A stretch of DNA of 34,204 nucleotides, taken from positions 321,273 through 355,476 of the forward strand of contig MNCI01026476.1 of assembly GCA_015680685.1 (NCBI GenBank), written 5' to 3'. Each line of letters opens with the position of its first letter. Within the stretch, counting starts at the first letter, position 1. The notes beneath the pieces are model-generated. The model was not told the DNA's origin. It saw only the letters and a program-made list of their open reading frames with translations, and made no database searches. A program made the translations under genes and the position numbers. The DNA is from Gnetum montanum. Lineage: Eukaryota; Streptophyta; Gnetopsida; Gnetales; Gnetaceae. Shown one piece after another: positions 10,266-21,203 of this stretch.

Positions 10266-11250
10266 ATGAATAATATCCCTAAGTTTGTAGGAGGCTATGA
10301 TTTAGATCCACAACATCATTTACAAGTCTTCCATCATGCCTGTATCTCATACAACATTGAAAGTGGATGGAGAAAGCTCAAGCTATTTCCTAGGACACTA
10401 ATCCATAGAGCCAAAGTGTGTTATATATCATTGAAACCAAATTCAATTCGATGATGGTCCACAATGTTGAAACTCTTCAATGAGAAATACCAAACCTATG
10501 CGAGGGTGTCAAACTTGAGGAGATAGATCCAAGGATGAAAGCAAGAAGAACATGAACCCTTGGACATGGCCATAGATAGATATTATTTCCTATTGAATAA
10601 GTTCTTGGGCCATGGTTTCTTTGAGGAAAGGAAGCTCTTCCACATAATTGATGGGCTTCATAATGAAACTAGGGAAACCCTTGGGATGTATGCCCTAGGT
10701 CAATTACAAGCTATGAAGCCCTTAGATTAAAGAACTAATCAAGAATGTGACAAAATAAGGAGAGATATGTAAATGGGAGAATGTTGAGAAATATCATTAG
10801 GACCCAAATCTTCAATAGAAGCATGTCCATATCTATGGTAAGGAAAAAGAGACCGCTCTTGATAAGGTGATCCCGCAATGAACCTTACTGATATAGAAGT
10901 GTATTGATGAATTTGGAGTAAAGTTTAATAGGATGTTAGAATGGATATATGAAAATGTTATAACTCTTGTTGAGACAATTGAGGAGAAGATTATGCAATA
11001 CAAACTAGGTGATCATAATAAAAGAAGGTTATGGAACCAAGAAACAGCTAGGAACACTTTTCAGCAAACAAGAAAAATGGCTAAAGAAGGTGAGGCTATA
11101 AACTCAACCACAGATGAAGATAATGGATGTGACGTTTGCATATATGACCATTTGAAGGGCCATTGTTCAATCTTGTTGCATCTACATGAGTGTTGGGTAG
11201 GTGCATTAAACCTGAAGTTTGTATAAAAGCACATGCCCCCAAGATTTCCT
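10266..11250 (+). pseudogene. Gag of Athila-like element, copy B
   Basis: The ATG at 10266 opens a frame reading NNIPKFVGGYDLDPQHHLQ..., then ...ESGWRKLKLFPRTLIHRAK..., which matches the retrotransposon gag capsid domain of Athila elements. The similarity continues through EEHEPLDMAIDRYYFLLNKF and ...IIDGLHNETRE to about 10730. A frameshift moves it to another frame, with ...ETIEEKIMQYKL near 10970 and a short zinc knuckle (C-x2-C-x3-H-x4-C) at 11128-11166. The x3 spacing is one residue shorter than the usual CCHC box. Several stops are present. The tail after 11170 is His/Pro/Tyr-rich and may run on to about 11770. It would form the virus-like particle. Confidence 0.7.
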
Positions 11251-13499
11251 TTCCCACATGATAATTATAGATAGCCTCACAACCAACCATACTATCCTAG
11301 GAGGACTTATTACTAGCCTCAACACTATCATCAATGTAGTGGAAACAACCAAAATCATGGGGAAGGCCACCACCAAATTAGCCCTATCCTTCCTATATGC
11401 CAAAATTTCATAGATATTATGTTCAACACCCTATTTTGCCAACGAGTTCTATGTCCTCTACTTCAAATCACTAATATCACTCTCTTGAGTACCATCAATC
11501 CATGACATCCCTAGAGGGATCACCACCTCTTACCTATTACCATCCATCCTACTCTTGATATTCTCATTCTCCACCTCATGACATATGATCGCTAGTGACA
11601 CAGGAAGGTTCAGCACCACCACATCAACAAACAAATGCTTCTTGTGCTACAAATGTGCATAGAAATGCTCACACCAATAGGTTTCCACAACAAAATTTGA
11701 AACGTCCTTTCTTTACGAATGGCTGTAGGTGGAAGAAAAACACTCATGGACTGACCACTTCATTTGAATCAACATAATGCCAATCTGGTGCAACACCTTC
11801 CTTTTCACCACCACTGTCCTCTAATCCTACACAAGGACCACCATACATCATTACTTCAATTTTACACCGAAGGAATAATCAACAAGCATGGGGAGATCAA
11901 AAAATCCATGCATACCATATCATGATCAAGGGTGCAATTGTGGGCTAGACATTTGTTATGTTAGCACACCTCATATCCTAAACCACCATACATTTAACAA
12001 TTAAGTGTGTGACCAATGATTTGTCCATCTAGCCACTGCAACATGAAAAGATACCCAGTGGCTAGGGAATGAACGATTACCAATGTTTTATACATGCATG
12101 AATCCTATCTATTTGCTTATTAATCCTTTTCATGACCAAATTTTTAGTCATGGGGGACATCCCCCATTCTAATCTTCAAGATTCAAAAGTGTTTTCCATG
12201 TTTTTGTTTTACAATTTTTTGTCATTTTCTTATTTCTTGATATAATTTTTCCTATTCCTTCTAATTTTTTCTATTATTTTTTTTATTTTCTTTGTTATGT
12301 AATCTCACTTGTGAATAAAATGATCATGTAGCCCATTGAGATGAGGTTTTTTCCTATGTTGTTAAGTCATAAGGGACTGAATATTTGGACAGTGAGACCA
12401 CGTCATCCATCTGCTCATTCCATTGATAAGAGGTTCTTACCCTAGTCATAACGATATTATTTTCATCATACAACCTAAAAATAAATTCATAATCGTTGTG
12501 TTTAGGTAGAAGAGTGTAGAACCAAGGGGAAATGTAAAGGGTGTTACATTAAGGAGATTTGTGGATTCTCTTTAGCCACTTATATATGTTCTATAATGTT
12601 GCTAAGGTTGTAATTATATCCTTGTAGATCTAACAAAAAATGGGAGTAACAATTCCATAAAAAAGCACTAAATAATTTCTGCAAGTCCCATTAGAAAGAC
12701 ATGTACCCATATTTGAAGGTTGGTAGCTTCTCAAAACCATACAAAAAAGCATATGTGCCATAAATAAGCTCCTCCCTTGGAAAAAATGCCAAGTGATGTT
12801 ACTCTTTGCAACTATGATAGTCTTATGGTTGTTAGCTGAAGTGATGAAATGATGTGATGTCATTCAAATGTGGTTTGGACTTGGGTTTGAATCTTGAAAA
12901 GAAGGGCTCATGATTATTTAATCATTAAAAACACACAAGGATTCATTATGCCTTGGGTAAGACACCTCACATCCCAATTTATGTAGTTCTTTTTACAATC
13001 CATCTCATCTCACTATTCATATGATTCTCACTTGTGGTTTTGTGTAGCATAGAGTTATTATCTCAAACTAGTGGTTTTCACATGTGTGTTTTGTTGGACA
13101 GGTATGCATTGCATTCAACCCCTTTAGTACCTAAAGACATTTTTAGGTGTGGTTATACAAGAGCATCATAGGCTGGAGCTTGCTTTAGGGAGAATCCACT
13201 TGTGTAACTTTTGTAACTTGTGCTTGTTTGATATAACCACATCATTCTTTAGCTTCCAAGCACTTGATTATTACATTTCATCATTTTCCTTATCATGTAA
13301 TTGATTTTTTCCACAACATTGATTTCATGCCCTTTTTCTTGCACCTTCTAAAGCTTTTAATGTTGATGACCCCACCTTCTTGAACTTTTGGTGCCTAAAA
13401 CTAATTTTCCACTTACCCCAAAACTATGGACTTAATCTCAAATCTTCTAACTAATCACAGAGGTTTGTTTCTCATGTTTAGTATCCTCATTAGATGCAC
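11251..13499 (+). other. Internal region of copy B, no gene recognised
   Basis: This is the place where pol should lie in an Athila element, but I could not find the RT, RNase H or integrase motifs in any frame. 11251-11780 may be the gag C-terminus. From about 12130 there is a pair of inverted repeats and then a long T-rich run (12190-12310). 12330-13480 holds nothing I recognise. Pol appears to have been deleted or replaced by unrelated sequence. Confidence 0.45.
12131..12167 (+). other. Adjacent inverted repeats in copy B
   Basis: CATGAC at 12131-12136 pairs with GTCATG at 12147-12152. Overlapping it, ATGGGGG and CCCCCAT (12150-12156 and 12161-12167) form a 7-bp stem with a 4-base ACAT loop. 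A T-rich run follows. It might be a remnant terminator-like or structural element of the pol/env spacer. Confidence 0.35.
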
Positions 13500-14197
13500 A
13501 TCCATGAACCTTGATATCAAGTACTCGATATCGGGTGGGATGCGATGTTGGATATCTGATATTGGGTTGCACAAAACCTATATATATGACTCCCACAGTG
13601 CCCAAACTTCATTCTCATTATTTGCACCTAAGGGAGTTTTTCAAATTTTCTCTTGTGAATTAGGGCTCTACGCAACCAGCTAAAACTTGCAATATTTGAC
13701 TCTCTACTATTCCAATTTCTATGCTGTCTAAACTTGTCTAAACTAGGAGTGTTCACATTAGTTATTTGTTGGGGGCCAGGGTGGGGTGGGGGTGGGGGAG
13801 GGGAGGGGAGGGGGAGAGGAGGGGGTGGTTGGGGGTGGGGGGTACTTGTGTAAGAAATTTGTGCCAATTTTCTAAAATTTGCTATCACCTAGAGGATATT
13901 ATAAGGGTAAGAGTGTTAAAAACCTTAAGCATTAATTGCATTAATGCCAGAAACCTTAATTTCTTCACCCAAGGGACCATAATTGTCATAATAAGCCACA
14001 TGTAAGGAAAAAAGAAACCAACTATGTAATCTCATACAAGGAGATAGACACTTTTTAGGCATTTTTTTGAAAATTTTTCTAACTCTGAAATCATATGAAC
14101 TAAAGAACTTAATAAAACTAGGGCCATGACTAAGGTATATACCTATTAACAGTACATAACAACATCTTAGTAATATCTAATCTTTGATTAATTGAAA
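13500..14197 (+). promoter_or_regulatory. U3-like internal promoter and leader of the env-like frame, copy B
   Basis: GATATC palindromes lie at 13513, 13527 and 13551, and a TATATATAT box at 13579-13587 follows. The order and phrases (CCTTGATATC..., GATGTTGGATAT..., CCTATA) parallel the U3 at 9311-9406. Downstream sequence does not match the LTR but is conserved with the leader of copy A at 745-1057, ending at the ATG at 14198. It is either a U3-derived internal promoter or the start of a diverged LTR. A G-rich tract lies within it. Confidence 0.45.
13771..13842 (+). repeat. 72-bp G-rich tract
   Basis: This is an almost uninterrupted run of G with scattered T and A, containing many GGG or longer runs separated by one or two bases. 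Copy A has only a short GTGGGGGAGGGG at the matching place (near 935), so the tract expanded in this copy. It has strong potential to form G-quadruplexes. The minus-strand polyproline frame across it is an artefact. Confidence 0.7.
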
Positions 14198-16902
14198 ATG
14201 GCCCCAAAAATAGGAGCACAAGGAGAACCTTTGTAGCAAGTAGCCAAGCACCCATGAGGTGATTGAGGCTAGCAAGGTGAGAAGGTAGAGCATGAGGAGT
14301 AGGAGGCCCAATCCTTTAGCATTCATCAAGAGGCTTCTATTATTGGGCAGTCGATCCAAGGAGAGGTTGTAGCTCCCACACAGGGACAATGTCTCATGTT
14401 GTTCACAAAATGCCTTGAAAAAATTCAAGAAAAATCCATGTTGAGATGAACTTCAGCCAATTTATGGAGTTTTCTCTTGAAGCAGTTCATGCATAACTTT
14501 AGGCATCACTGTTGTGGCCTATTCTTTCAAATAACAGTGAGTGGTATCTTGGTGAAACATATTAATTTTAGCACAACAAAGATGAAGGCACCACTATCAA
14601 CATCTATGAAGTCAATGTCTCATTCTCAGTCAAAGCGATTGTAGAAACTCTCAATATGCTGAATGAGGGGGCTAAGTTAGCTCTTTTGTCTACCAGATCT
14701 AACCTTGACACTAGAAAGCTATGGTTGAGGTAGGCATACAAGAAGGATGACAAAGCATACCATAAATTAACTTTGAAGAAAAGAACCTATTTCAAGATAG
14801 AAACATATTGCCTCTTCCCTAAGAAAGGGCTCAATAGGATCTCTACATATGCGGATAGGAGAAGTGCCATACTAATGGGTAAATACATGGCCAACCTACC
14901 CCAGTTATATTGCATAGAAATTTATGGGTTATTTGAAAAGAAGAAGGTTGGGAAGCCAACACTTCCATTTCTTTGCCTTATTTGGAAGCTATGTAAGCAC
15001 GATGGAATCCTGGGGGTACACAAATGACATCCCCAAGAAGACTCAGAATGCTTCCTTTGCTAAATTACTTAGATAAATAGCACCAAGGAAAGACCTTGGT
15101 GAAAAGGTAGAATAGGAGAAGGAAGTAGAACCTCATAAAGATGTTGAATAAGAGCCTAAACAGCATTGTGAGTTGCAAGTTTCACCTCTACTACCATAAG
15201 ACTATAGGCTAGCAATGAGTCAGTTGCAGAACATTGCTAAAACACTGAGTTGGAAAAGCATGGAGGAATCTAGCCTCTTTAGAATCATCGACGATGTCAT
15301 GTAGCCCACTATCTCAGTAGATCTAACAAGGGGGTAGATATCACTATAATTAGGAGGAGAATCCTAGTGGTCTAGAAAAATCTCTAATAATTCCACATCC
15401 TTCTAAGTAATGCTTGAAATAGGAGAAGGTACCACAGTAGTGATAATGTAGCATCAAGATATGGAAGTGTACTAGAAGTAATAAAAAATCACATCAAGGA
15501 ATTATTCAATGTGCCTGTTGTGCCCCCAGTAGATTTGACTGGGACCAAAGATGCACAAATGCTCATTAGGACTTTGATGACTCCTACAACACATGAGGAT
15601 GTGTTAGATTGACTATTGCAGATAGGGCAAGTGATGATCACCTTGTTTAACATCTCCAATGATGTCATTGTAGCATAGTTAGACCTCATAGCCACCAAAG
15701 GAAAGTTGGTCATGGATGAGGTCAAGGTGAAACATGCGGAAGTAAAGGTGTGACATTTGCAACAAGAGTTGGTCACCTTGAGAGCTAAATGACAAGATCA
15801 GGCATGATTTATTATGCTTGACCAACTAGAGCAATTTAGAATAGGGCAACTCATCAAATTGATTGAGGAAAGTAAAGTTGCAGAGCAAGAAAAGGAGAAG
15901 GATATTTGGAATGCCTCTACTATCGATGCACAATCTTATGCTCATAAAAAGGCATTGACCATCACGCCAGAAGAAAATAATTAGCTCACAGCAAAAAAAT
16001 CATGATTGACCACTATTGAAAAACAAAAGAATGTTTTGAAAGAAAGTGTCCATTAGTTAAGAGAATAATTTATGAGGGTCAACCAGAATATTAGCAAACT
16101 ATCGCAAGAAAATAGAACCTTAATAATGGAGGAGGTGTGCACCATCTAACAAAAGTCCATAATTGAAATAAGCATGTGGTAGAATGAAGACAAAGTACAT
16201 TAGAAGTTGAAAAAACACTTCTACAACTAGGTAGGCATGTACATGCAAATAAATGAAGAAGAAATCTAGATGGCCAAAGCCTGCATTGGATCCATATCAA
16301 CACAAAATCCAGAGTGGTAGTTGATTCTGGATAGTTATGCACTAGTCCATTAGGCATAAGTAAAAAATAAATACCTATAGATCAAAGATTTGAAGGAATA
16401 CATGGTGTTGGCCAACCTCAGATATGACAACCTTGCCATGTTAATAATAGGTTAGCCTATAAGTAGGCTGGAGAAATAGACAACAAGCACTAATGCATTA
16501 TATGAGAAAGAGTTTGTAGAAAGAAAAGTTGCTATGCAAAAACTTCACGTTGCAAACTCAGAATTGCAAGTGGTTAAAACCCACTATCATGGATAAAATG
16601 ATTTTGCTTCAAACTTGGCCAAGAGACTCATAGATTATCATGAATTCAAAGAAAAGGCCAAGGCATTCGAAGAAGAGCGACGATAGTTTGCAGCTTGGTA
16701 GGTTACGAGCAAAAAAATGTTTCCATAGCTACCATGTCCTTGGGATGTACTGATGCTAGCACACATCAATTTAGTAGCTTGGATGGCACAAGACCCATGG
16801 ATAGAAGAAGAAAAGTTATAGGCATTCCACAACTGTTACTAATTTTAGAAGCCTAGTGACAAAGGGAAGCGATCGATGGAGGAGCCTCTAGGAACTACAT
16901 GA
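14198..16902 (+). pseudogene. Env-like ORF with plant-transposon-protein domain and coiled coil, copy B
   Basis: The frame starts with ATG at 14198 (MAPKIGAQ), as in copy A. One early frameshift follows, and from about 14452 to the TGA at 16900-16902 everything lies in a single frame with many stops, about 900 codons in all. At 14452-14690 there is ...EWYLGETY...INIYEVNVSFSVKAIVETLN. At 14773-15027 there is ...ISTYADRRSAILMGKYM... then LPFLCLIWKLCKHDGI, which reads like the 'putative plant transposon protein' domain (FP-LI--LC---GV). From about 15800 to 16700 the sequence is rich in E, K, Q and L (LEQFRIGQLIKLIEESKVAEQ...), a probable long coiled coil. Its role is unknown. The domain identity is my reading, not a search result. 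Confidence 0.55.
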
Positions 16903-17082
16903 GCTTCCTTGATTTTGTGTCTTGTAATATTGTGTCCAATTTTTTGTGAAGAACCACTGTAGTATGGATAAGTCCGTTTATTTTTTTATCTAAGTCAGTC
17001 AATAATTCCATACCTTTCCAACATTTTTTGTAAAGAACTTATTCCTCATTTTGTTTAACTCAAGGACAAGTTTTTATTTAGT

Positions 17083-17092
17083 TATGGGGGTA
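17083..17092 (+). other. Polypurine tract, copy B
   Basis: TATGGGGGTA adjoins the TG of the 3' LTR, as in copy A. Confidence 0.65.
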
Positions 17093-17118
17093 TGATGAGT
17101 CATGATTATGTTAGCCCC

Positions 17119-17226
17119 AATATCGAATATATGATATTGAGGCTCCAATATTGCATACCCACTATCAAGTCCCAAGAAGCAATTTCAGATATCTAATATC
17201 GTCTCTTCCATGCTAGCCTATAAATA
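17119..17226 (+). promoter_or_regulatory. U3 promoter of copy B 3' LTR (array decayed)
   Basis: The GATATC array is mostly decayed to forms such as AATATC, GATATT and AATATT, with an intact GATATC near 17188. TATAAATA remains at 17219-17226, and AATAAA follows at 17402-17407. Confidence 0.5.
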
Positions 17227-17401
17227 CAACACTTGGGTGCACAGTTGAGAGAGAGTTTACTTTTTAGTTTTTAGTTAGCTTCTTCATAGATTGTTAATTT
17301 TTAGTCCTATTATTTTCCAGTGCATGCCCATAGTATGATGTTTGTAATTGTATGGCATTCTTATTCGAGTGTGACATACTTGGACATGTTACATTACTAG
17401 A

Positions 17402-17407
17402 AATAAA
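17402..17407 (+). terminator. Polyadenylation signal in copy B 3' LTR
   Basis: AATAAA within GAAATAAAGATCGAGATTAC, the same context as copy A at 2283. Confidence 0.5.
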
Positions 17408-17983
17408 GATCGAGATTACTCCCATCATTGCAGCATCCACTTAGATTTATTATTGTTTTAATTATTTAATTGTTTAATTATTTACTCTCTTCTTTAGTTA
17501 ATGTTTCCATTTATTGCTATTTACTATTCCTATTATTAAGTGAAATAAGTATGACTTAATCATGAGCATTTAAGTGTAAGTACTTAGTAATCTAGTAGTG
17601 TATTATTTGGCAAACCAAATGACATACAGTTGGCAGTCCCAGTGATAGTTATATGAAGTCCAAGGCATGCACGGATGATTGGGGATGGATACTCATCACA
17701 TGTAGGCTAGTTTAGATCCTATTCTCTATTGTTGATTAGCTTAATTAATTTATCTCTTTATTGTTATTAGGAGCAGCATAGGATTAGACATAATCATATG
17801 CCTCATTTTGGACAAAAAGATATGTGACAAAGATACCACTAGTCCAAGTGGGAAGACAGTGAACTATGATCAAAGCATAACAATTTAGATGCATAACTAG
17901 TCCCATCCATAGAATTTGATTGGATCATGCATGAATGCTTGTGATTCATATAGTTTGACATAGGGGTATCTCACTGCTCATCA

Positions 17984-18540
17984 AGGATATTGGATGGTTT
18001 GTTGAGTTGGTTTTAGTGTGATTGATGATGTTAGGTTTCTAGTTTTGAGCTTTGGCTATTTATATATTTGGCATTTTAGCATTTTATTAGATATTATTTT
18101 CCTTTTTTCAATATTTTGATTTATGGATTTTGTATGGATTAGATCTTTAATATTATGATGATTATATATTTTTATGAAAATTTAGATTTACAATCTATTT
18201 TATTCCCTTATTGTTGATTTAATTTTTAGTAGATGTTTTGCATTATTCTCCTTTTAGTTAGATTATATTTCAAACATATAGTTTAGCATAATTTTATATT
18301 TATATATTTATTTTATTTTGCCATTTAGTTCTCTTTGTTTCTTGGGTCATGGCTTCATGCTAGGTTTTTTGTGTTTCCTTTCATTAGAGAGTTCATTTAT
18401 TATTTTATTTCTTACAATGACCAATCATTCATAAGTAGTTTTATCCAATGTACTACTCTTGAACCTAAGGCATAGGAAGGAAGGTGCTAGAAGCTAATAT
18501 CATAGTGCTAGTATTTCTTATTTCCTTATTTCATTACTAT
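17984..18540 (+). other. Chromovirus LTR/leader continuation, with a possible primer-binding site
   Basis: AT-rich sequence without coding similarity continues the chromovirus after the nested element. TAATATCATAGTGC at 18495-18508 is a poor match to TGGTATCAGAGC, the tRNA-Met primer-binding site of chromoviruses, and lies about 33 bases before the first likely gag codon. If correct, the 5' LTR ends near 18494. The match is weak. Confidence 0.3.
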
Positions 18541-19740
18541 GTCTAGTGATGGCAAGTGCTAGATGTGACTATTCTAGAAGGATCAATGTTAGGTCTAAAA
18601 ACCCAATATCGATACCTAACTCTATTCTTGATCAAATGGATGAGTTGTTAATAGATTTCCAAGAAGAACCTATTATCCAATTCCTACATCTATATAGGAT
18701 GAGGATATTAACCAAATAGATATCAATAATTATATATTTTAATTTCTCCATTAACATATGGAGAAGAACTCCAGCCATCGACATAGGATGCATTTAGGAG
18801 TGGTTGTAGTGATAAATGAACAATGGAGAAAAATATTATGGAGTAGTTCCATAAGCGAGGATCCTCTATATTCTATAATAAGGATGATCTTACTATTATA
18901 ATTGAGTAGCTTGAAGAGGTCCTTAAAGTCTTCAAGAAGATGAATTGTACTCCTACATAGCAAACTCGTTTCACAACTTACTAGTTTCATGGGGCTACTA
19001 GACATTGGTGGACTACTTAAGAGAAGGTTTATAATTGGAAAGAGTGTGATGTTCTTTAGATAAATTTCCTTAATGCTTTAAAAGCTCATTACATTCCTTT
19101 GTAGTTTGTGGAGCTAAAGGCTAAGGAGTTTTACCACTTCTACAAGGAAAATTAGACTATGATAGAGTACAATTATAAATTATTAGAGTTGAGCATGTAT
19201 GTTCCTCACATACATTTTAATAAAAAATTTAAGATTAACTATTTTATTTGTGATCTTTGTACATCCATCAAGGAAAATTTTCTTTTTCTACATCTTTAGA
19301 CATATGAGAGCACTCAAGTTTATGTCCTAGAGTTATAGTATAGTCAGTTAGCTAAATCAGTGTGGTGTAATTAATCTTAAAAGTGGGAATATACATCTTC
19401 TAGAAATTTTTGTGGGTTCAAGAAGACCTAGAGATCTAGTTCAAGTGGCCAGTAGTAGCAAAGTTCTTAGTAGCAAGTAGTAGGTGGTGGGAACACTCAT
19501 GAGATCATTACTTAAAATGCTTGAGAAAAAGGTAGACATGTTCATAGAAAATGTCCAAACTACCACAAATGTGACCAGCTAGGCCACAAAAGCTTCAATT
19601 CTCTAAAGATTTTAGGAGGTGAAGATCATTAGTAGGGTGAAAAACTTACTAGTGGCCAAGGTAGTACCAAGATGCATGAACATGTATATGCTATATTGAA
19701 TCAACCAATTAATGCTCAGCCCAACACCATGATGGAGGCT
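18541..19740 (+). pseudogene. Chromovirus gag
   Basis: Fragments around 18880-19330 read in order: LEEVLKVFKKMNCTP, then ...HGATRHWW, ...FLNALKAHYIPL, ...ELKAKEFYHF, ...LLELSMYVPHI and ...TYESTQVYVLEL. This is the capsid domain order of Del/Tekay-type chromovirus gag. A zinc-knuckle remnant at 19559-19600 (YHKCDQLGHKSFNS) has lost its first and last cysteines. Stops are frequent, with TAG in place of Gln codons. It would build the particle. Confidence 0.75.
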
Positions 19741-20230
19741 AGAGATATGATTTTTAATTTAGTAGTCTTGTTGCTTTTTTATTCTAGTGCAAGTCATTCT
19801 TTCATTGATACTTGAGTAGTTGGATGATTAGTGTCTTAATCAAGGACCTGTCATTAGCACCATTAATTATTGTATGCTTGTTGAAGATCAAGTTTGTAGG
19901 TCTATGCACTTGGTAATTCGGAATACCATTTAGTTTAGTGATCTTCACATCATGAACCAAGGGACTATGATGTTATATTAGGTATGAATTTGTTATGTTA
20001 CTATTAAAGTAGCTTGAATTCTTATCAAAATACACTTAGTATTGGATGATGATGTTTAGATGATAATGCATACCTAATCATGCAAGATCAATTTGGCTCT
20101 TATGTCTTCAAGCTTCGCTTTTTATTTTTTGAGGAAGGATCATTTTTTTACTACTTTAGTTAGTAAATGTTCCTTTTCACTGAAGATTCATTAGATTTCC
20201 TTTATTCATGAGTTTCTTGATGTTTTACAT
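19741..20230 (+). pseudogene. Chromovirus aspartic protease
   Basis: At about 19779-19812 the translation is FYSSASHSFIDT, clearly derived from the chromovirus protease signature FDSGASHSFI. The catalytic Asp is replaced by Tyr and Gly by Ser. The rest is decayed. Confidence 0.6.
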
Positions 20231-21203
20231 TCTAAGTTATCTACTTTGTCACCTATATGTGATGTTAAGTTTGAGATTTCTCTTAAACCTAGTGTTGAAT
20301 CTATCTCCAAGGTTCCACACAGGATGTTACCTATTAAGTTAGTATAACTAAAGATTCATATTTAGGAGTTGCTTGATAAGGGCTTGATACATTTAAGTAT
20401 GTCTCCTTATGGTGCTCTTGTCCTATTCAGTATGTGGTTTTGCATTGATTATCTATAGTTGAGTCAAGTGATAATGAAGAATAAATACACTTTTCTAGGG
20501 ATAGATGATTTGTTTAAACAATTGAGGATACCACCAAGTTTATATTAGAGAGAAGGATGCCCTCAAGAAAATCCTCAAGACATGATATGAATATTATAAG
20601 TTCTTGGCCTTACCCTTTAGACTCAATAAGTCTCCTACATTTTTCATGCACCTCATGAATAACATCATGAGATCATACTTGAACTAGTTTATTATTATGT
20701 TTATTGATGAAAGTTTGGTGCACTATTCATCTGAGAAGTTGTATGAGTAGCATCTAGGGATCATTCTATAAACACTTGGAGAACATTTATTATTTGCCTA
20801 GTCTTCTAAGTGTTTCTTTTGGTGTTGAGAGATTTAGTTCTTGGGACATGTTGTTTCAAAGACTGGCATAGTGGTGGATCACCATATCAAAGAGAAGGAT
20901 GTCCTCAAGATAGCCTTTAGGACATAGTATGGACATTATGAGTTCTTGATCTTACCATTTATACTAATTAATTCTCTTCCAGTATTTATGCATCCCATGA
21001 ATAGTGTTGTGAGATCATACCTAAATCACTTATTATTATTATTTTTACTATCATTTTGGTGTACTTTTCATCCTAGAAGTCCCATGAGTAGCATTTTAGG
21101 ATCATTTTATAGATAGAAAAAATTAATTTTTTGTCCAACCTTCTAAGTAATTGTTTGGGTATTGAGAGATTTAGTTCTTCAGGCATGTTATTTTGATGGC
21201 TAG

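Larger units (their letters stand above)
9287..17983 (+). mobile_element. Athila-like Ty3/gypsy element, copy B, complete ends but no pol
   Basis: Paired LTRs (9287-10144 and 17093-17983) frame an 8.7-kb element. It has a tRNA-Asp type primer-binding site, a gag remnant, a 2-kb non-coding stretch, a long env-like frame and a polypurine tract. The two LTRs share indels that distinguish them from the other copies, which supports them being one pair. No reverse transcriptase, RNase H or integrase motif was found between gag and the env-like frame. The flanks GAGAT (9282-9286) and AGGAT (17984-17988) could be a decayed 5-bp target duplication, but the match is weak. Confidence 0.75.
17093..17983 (+). 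repeat. 3' LTR of copy B
   Basis: It begins TGATGAGTCATGATTATGTTAGCC and ends CTCATCA, 891 bp. It follows the polypurine tract, so it is the 3' LTR paired with 9287-10144. The two differ at many transitions and small indels, so the insertion is old. Confidence 0.85.

Noticed and set aside
12630-12863. Minus-strand 77-codon frame as a gene
   Set aside because: There is no similarity to a known family and no supporting context inside the retroelement. Its length is within chance for AT-rich DNA.
13628-13888. Minus-strand frame with a polyproline tract
   Set aside because: It is the complement of the G-rich tract and has no other protein-like property. It is not conserved in copy A.
18495-18508. 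Firm assignment of a tRNA-Met primer-binding site and 5' LTR end
   Set aside because: The match needs two extra bases and several substitutions. It is kept only as a low-confidence suggestion.
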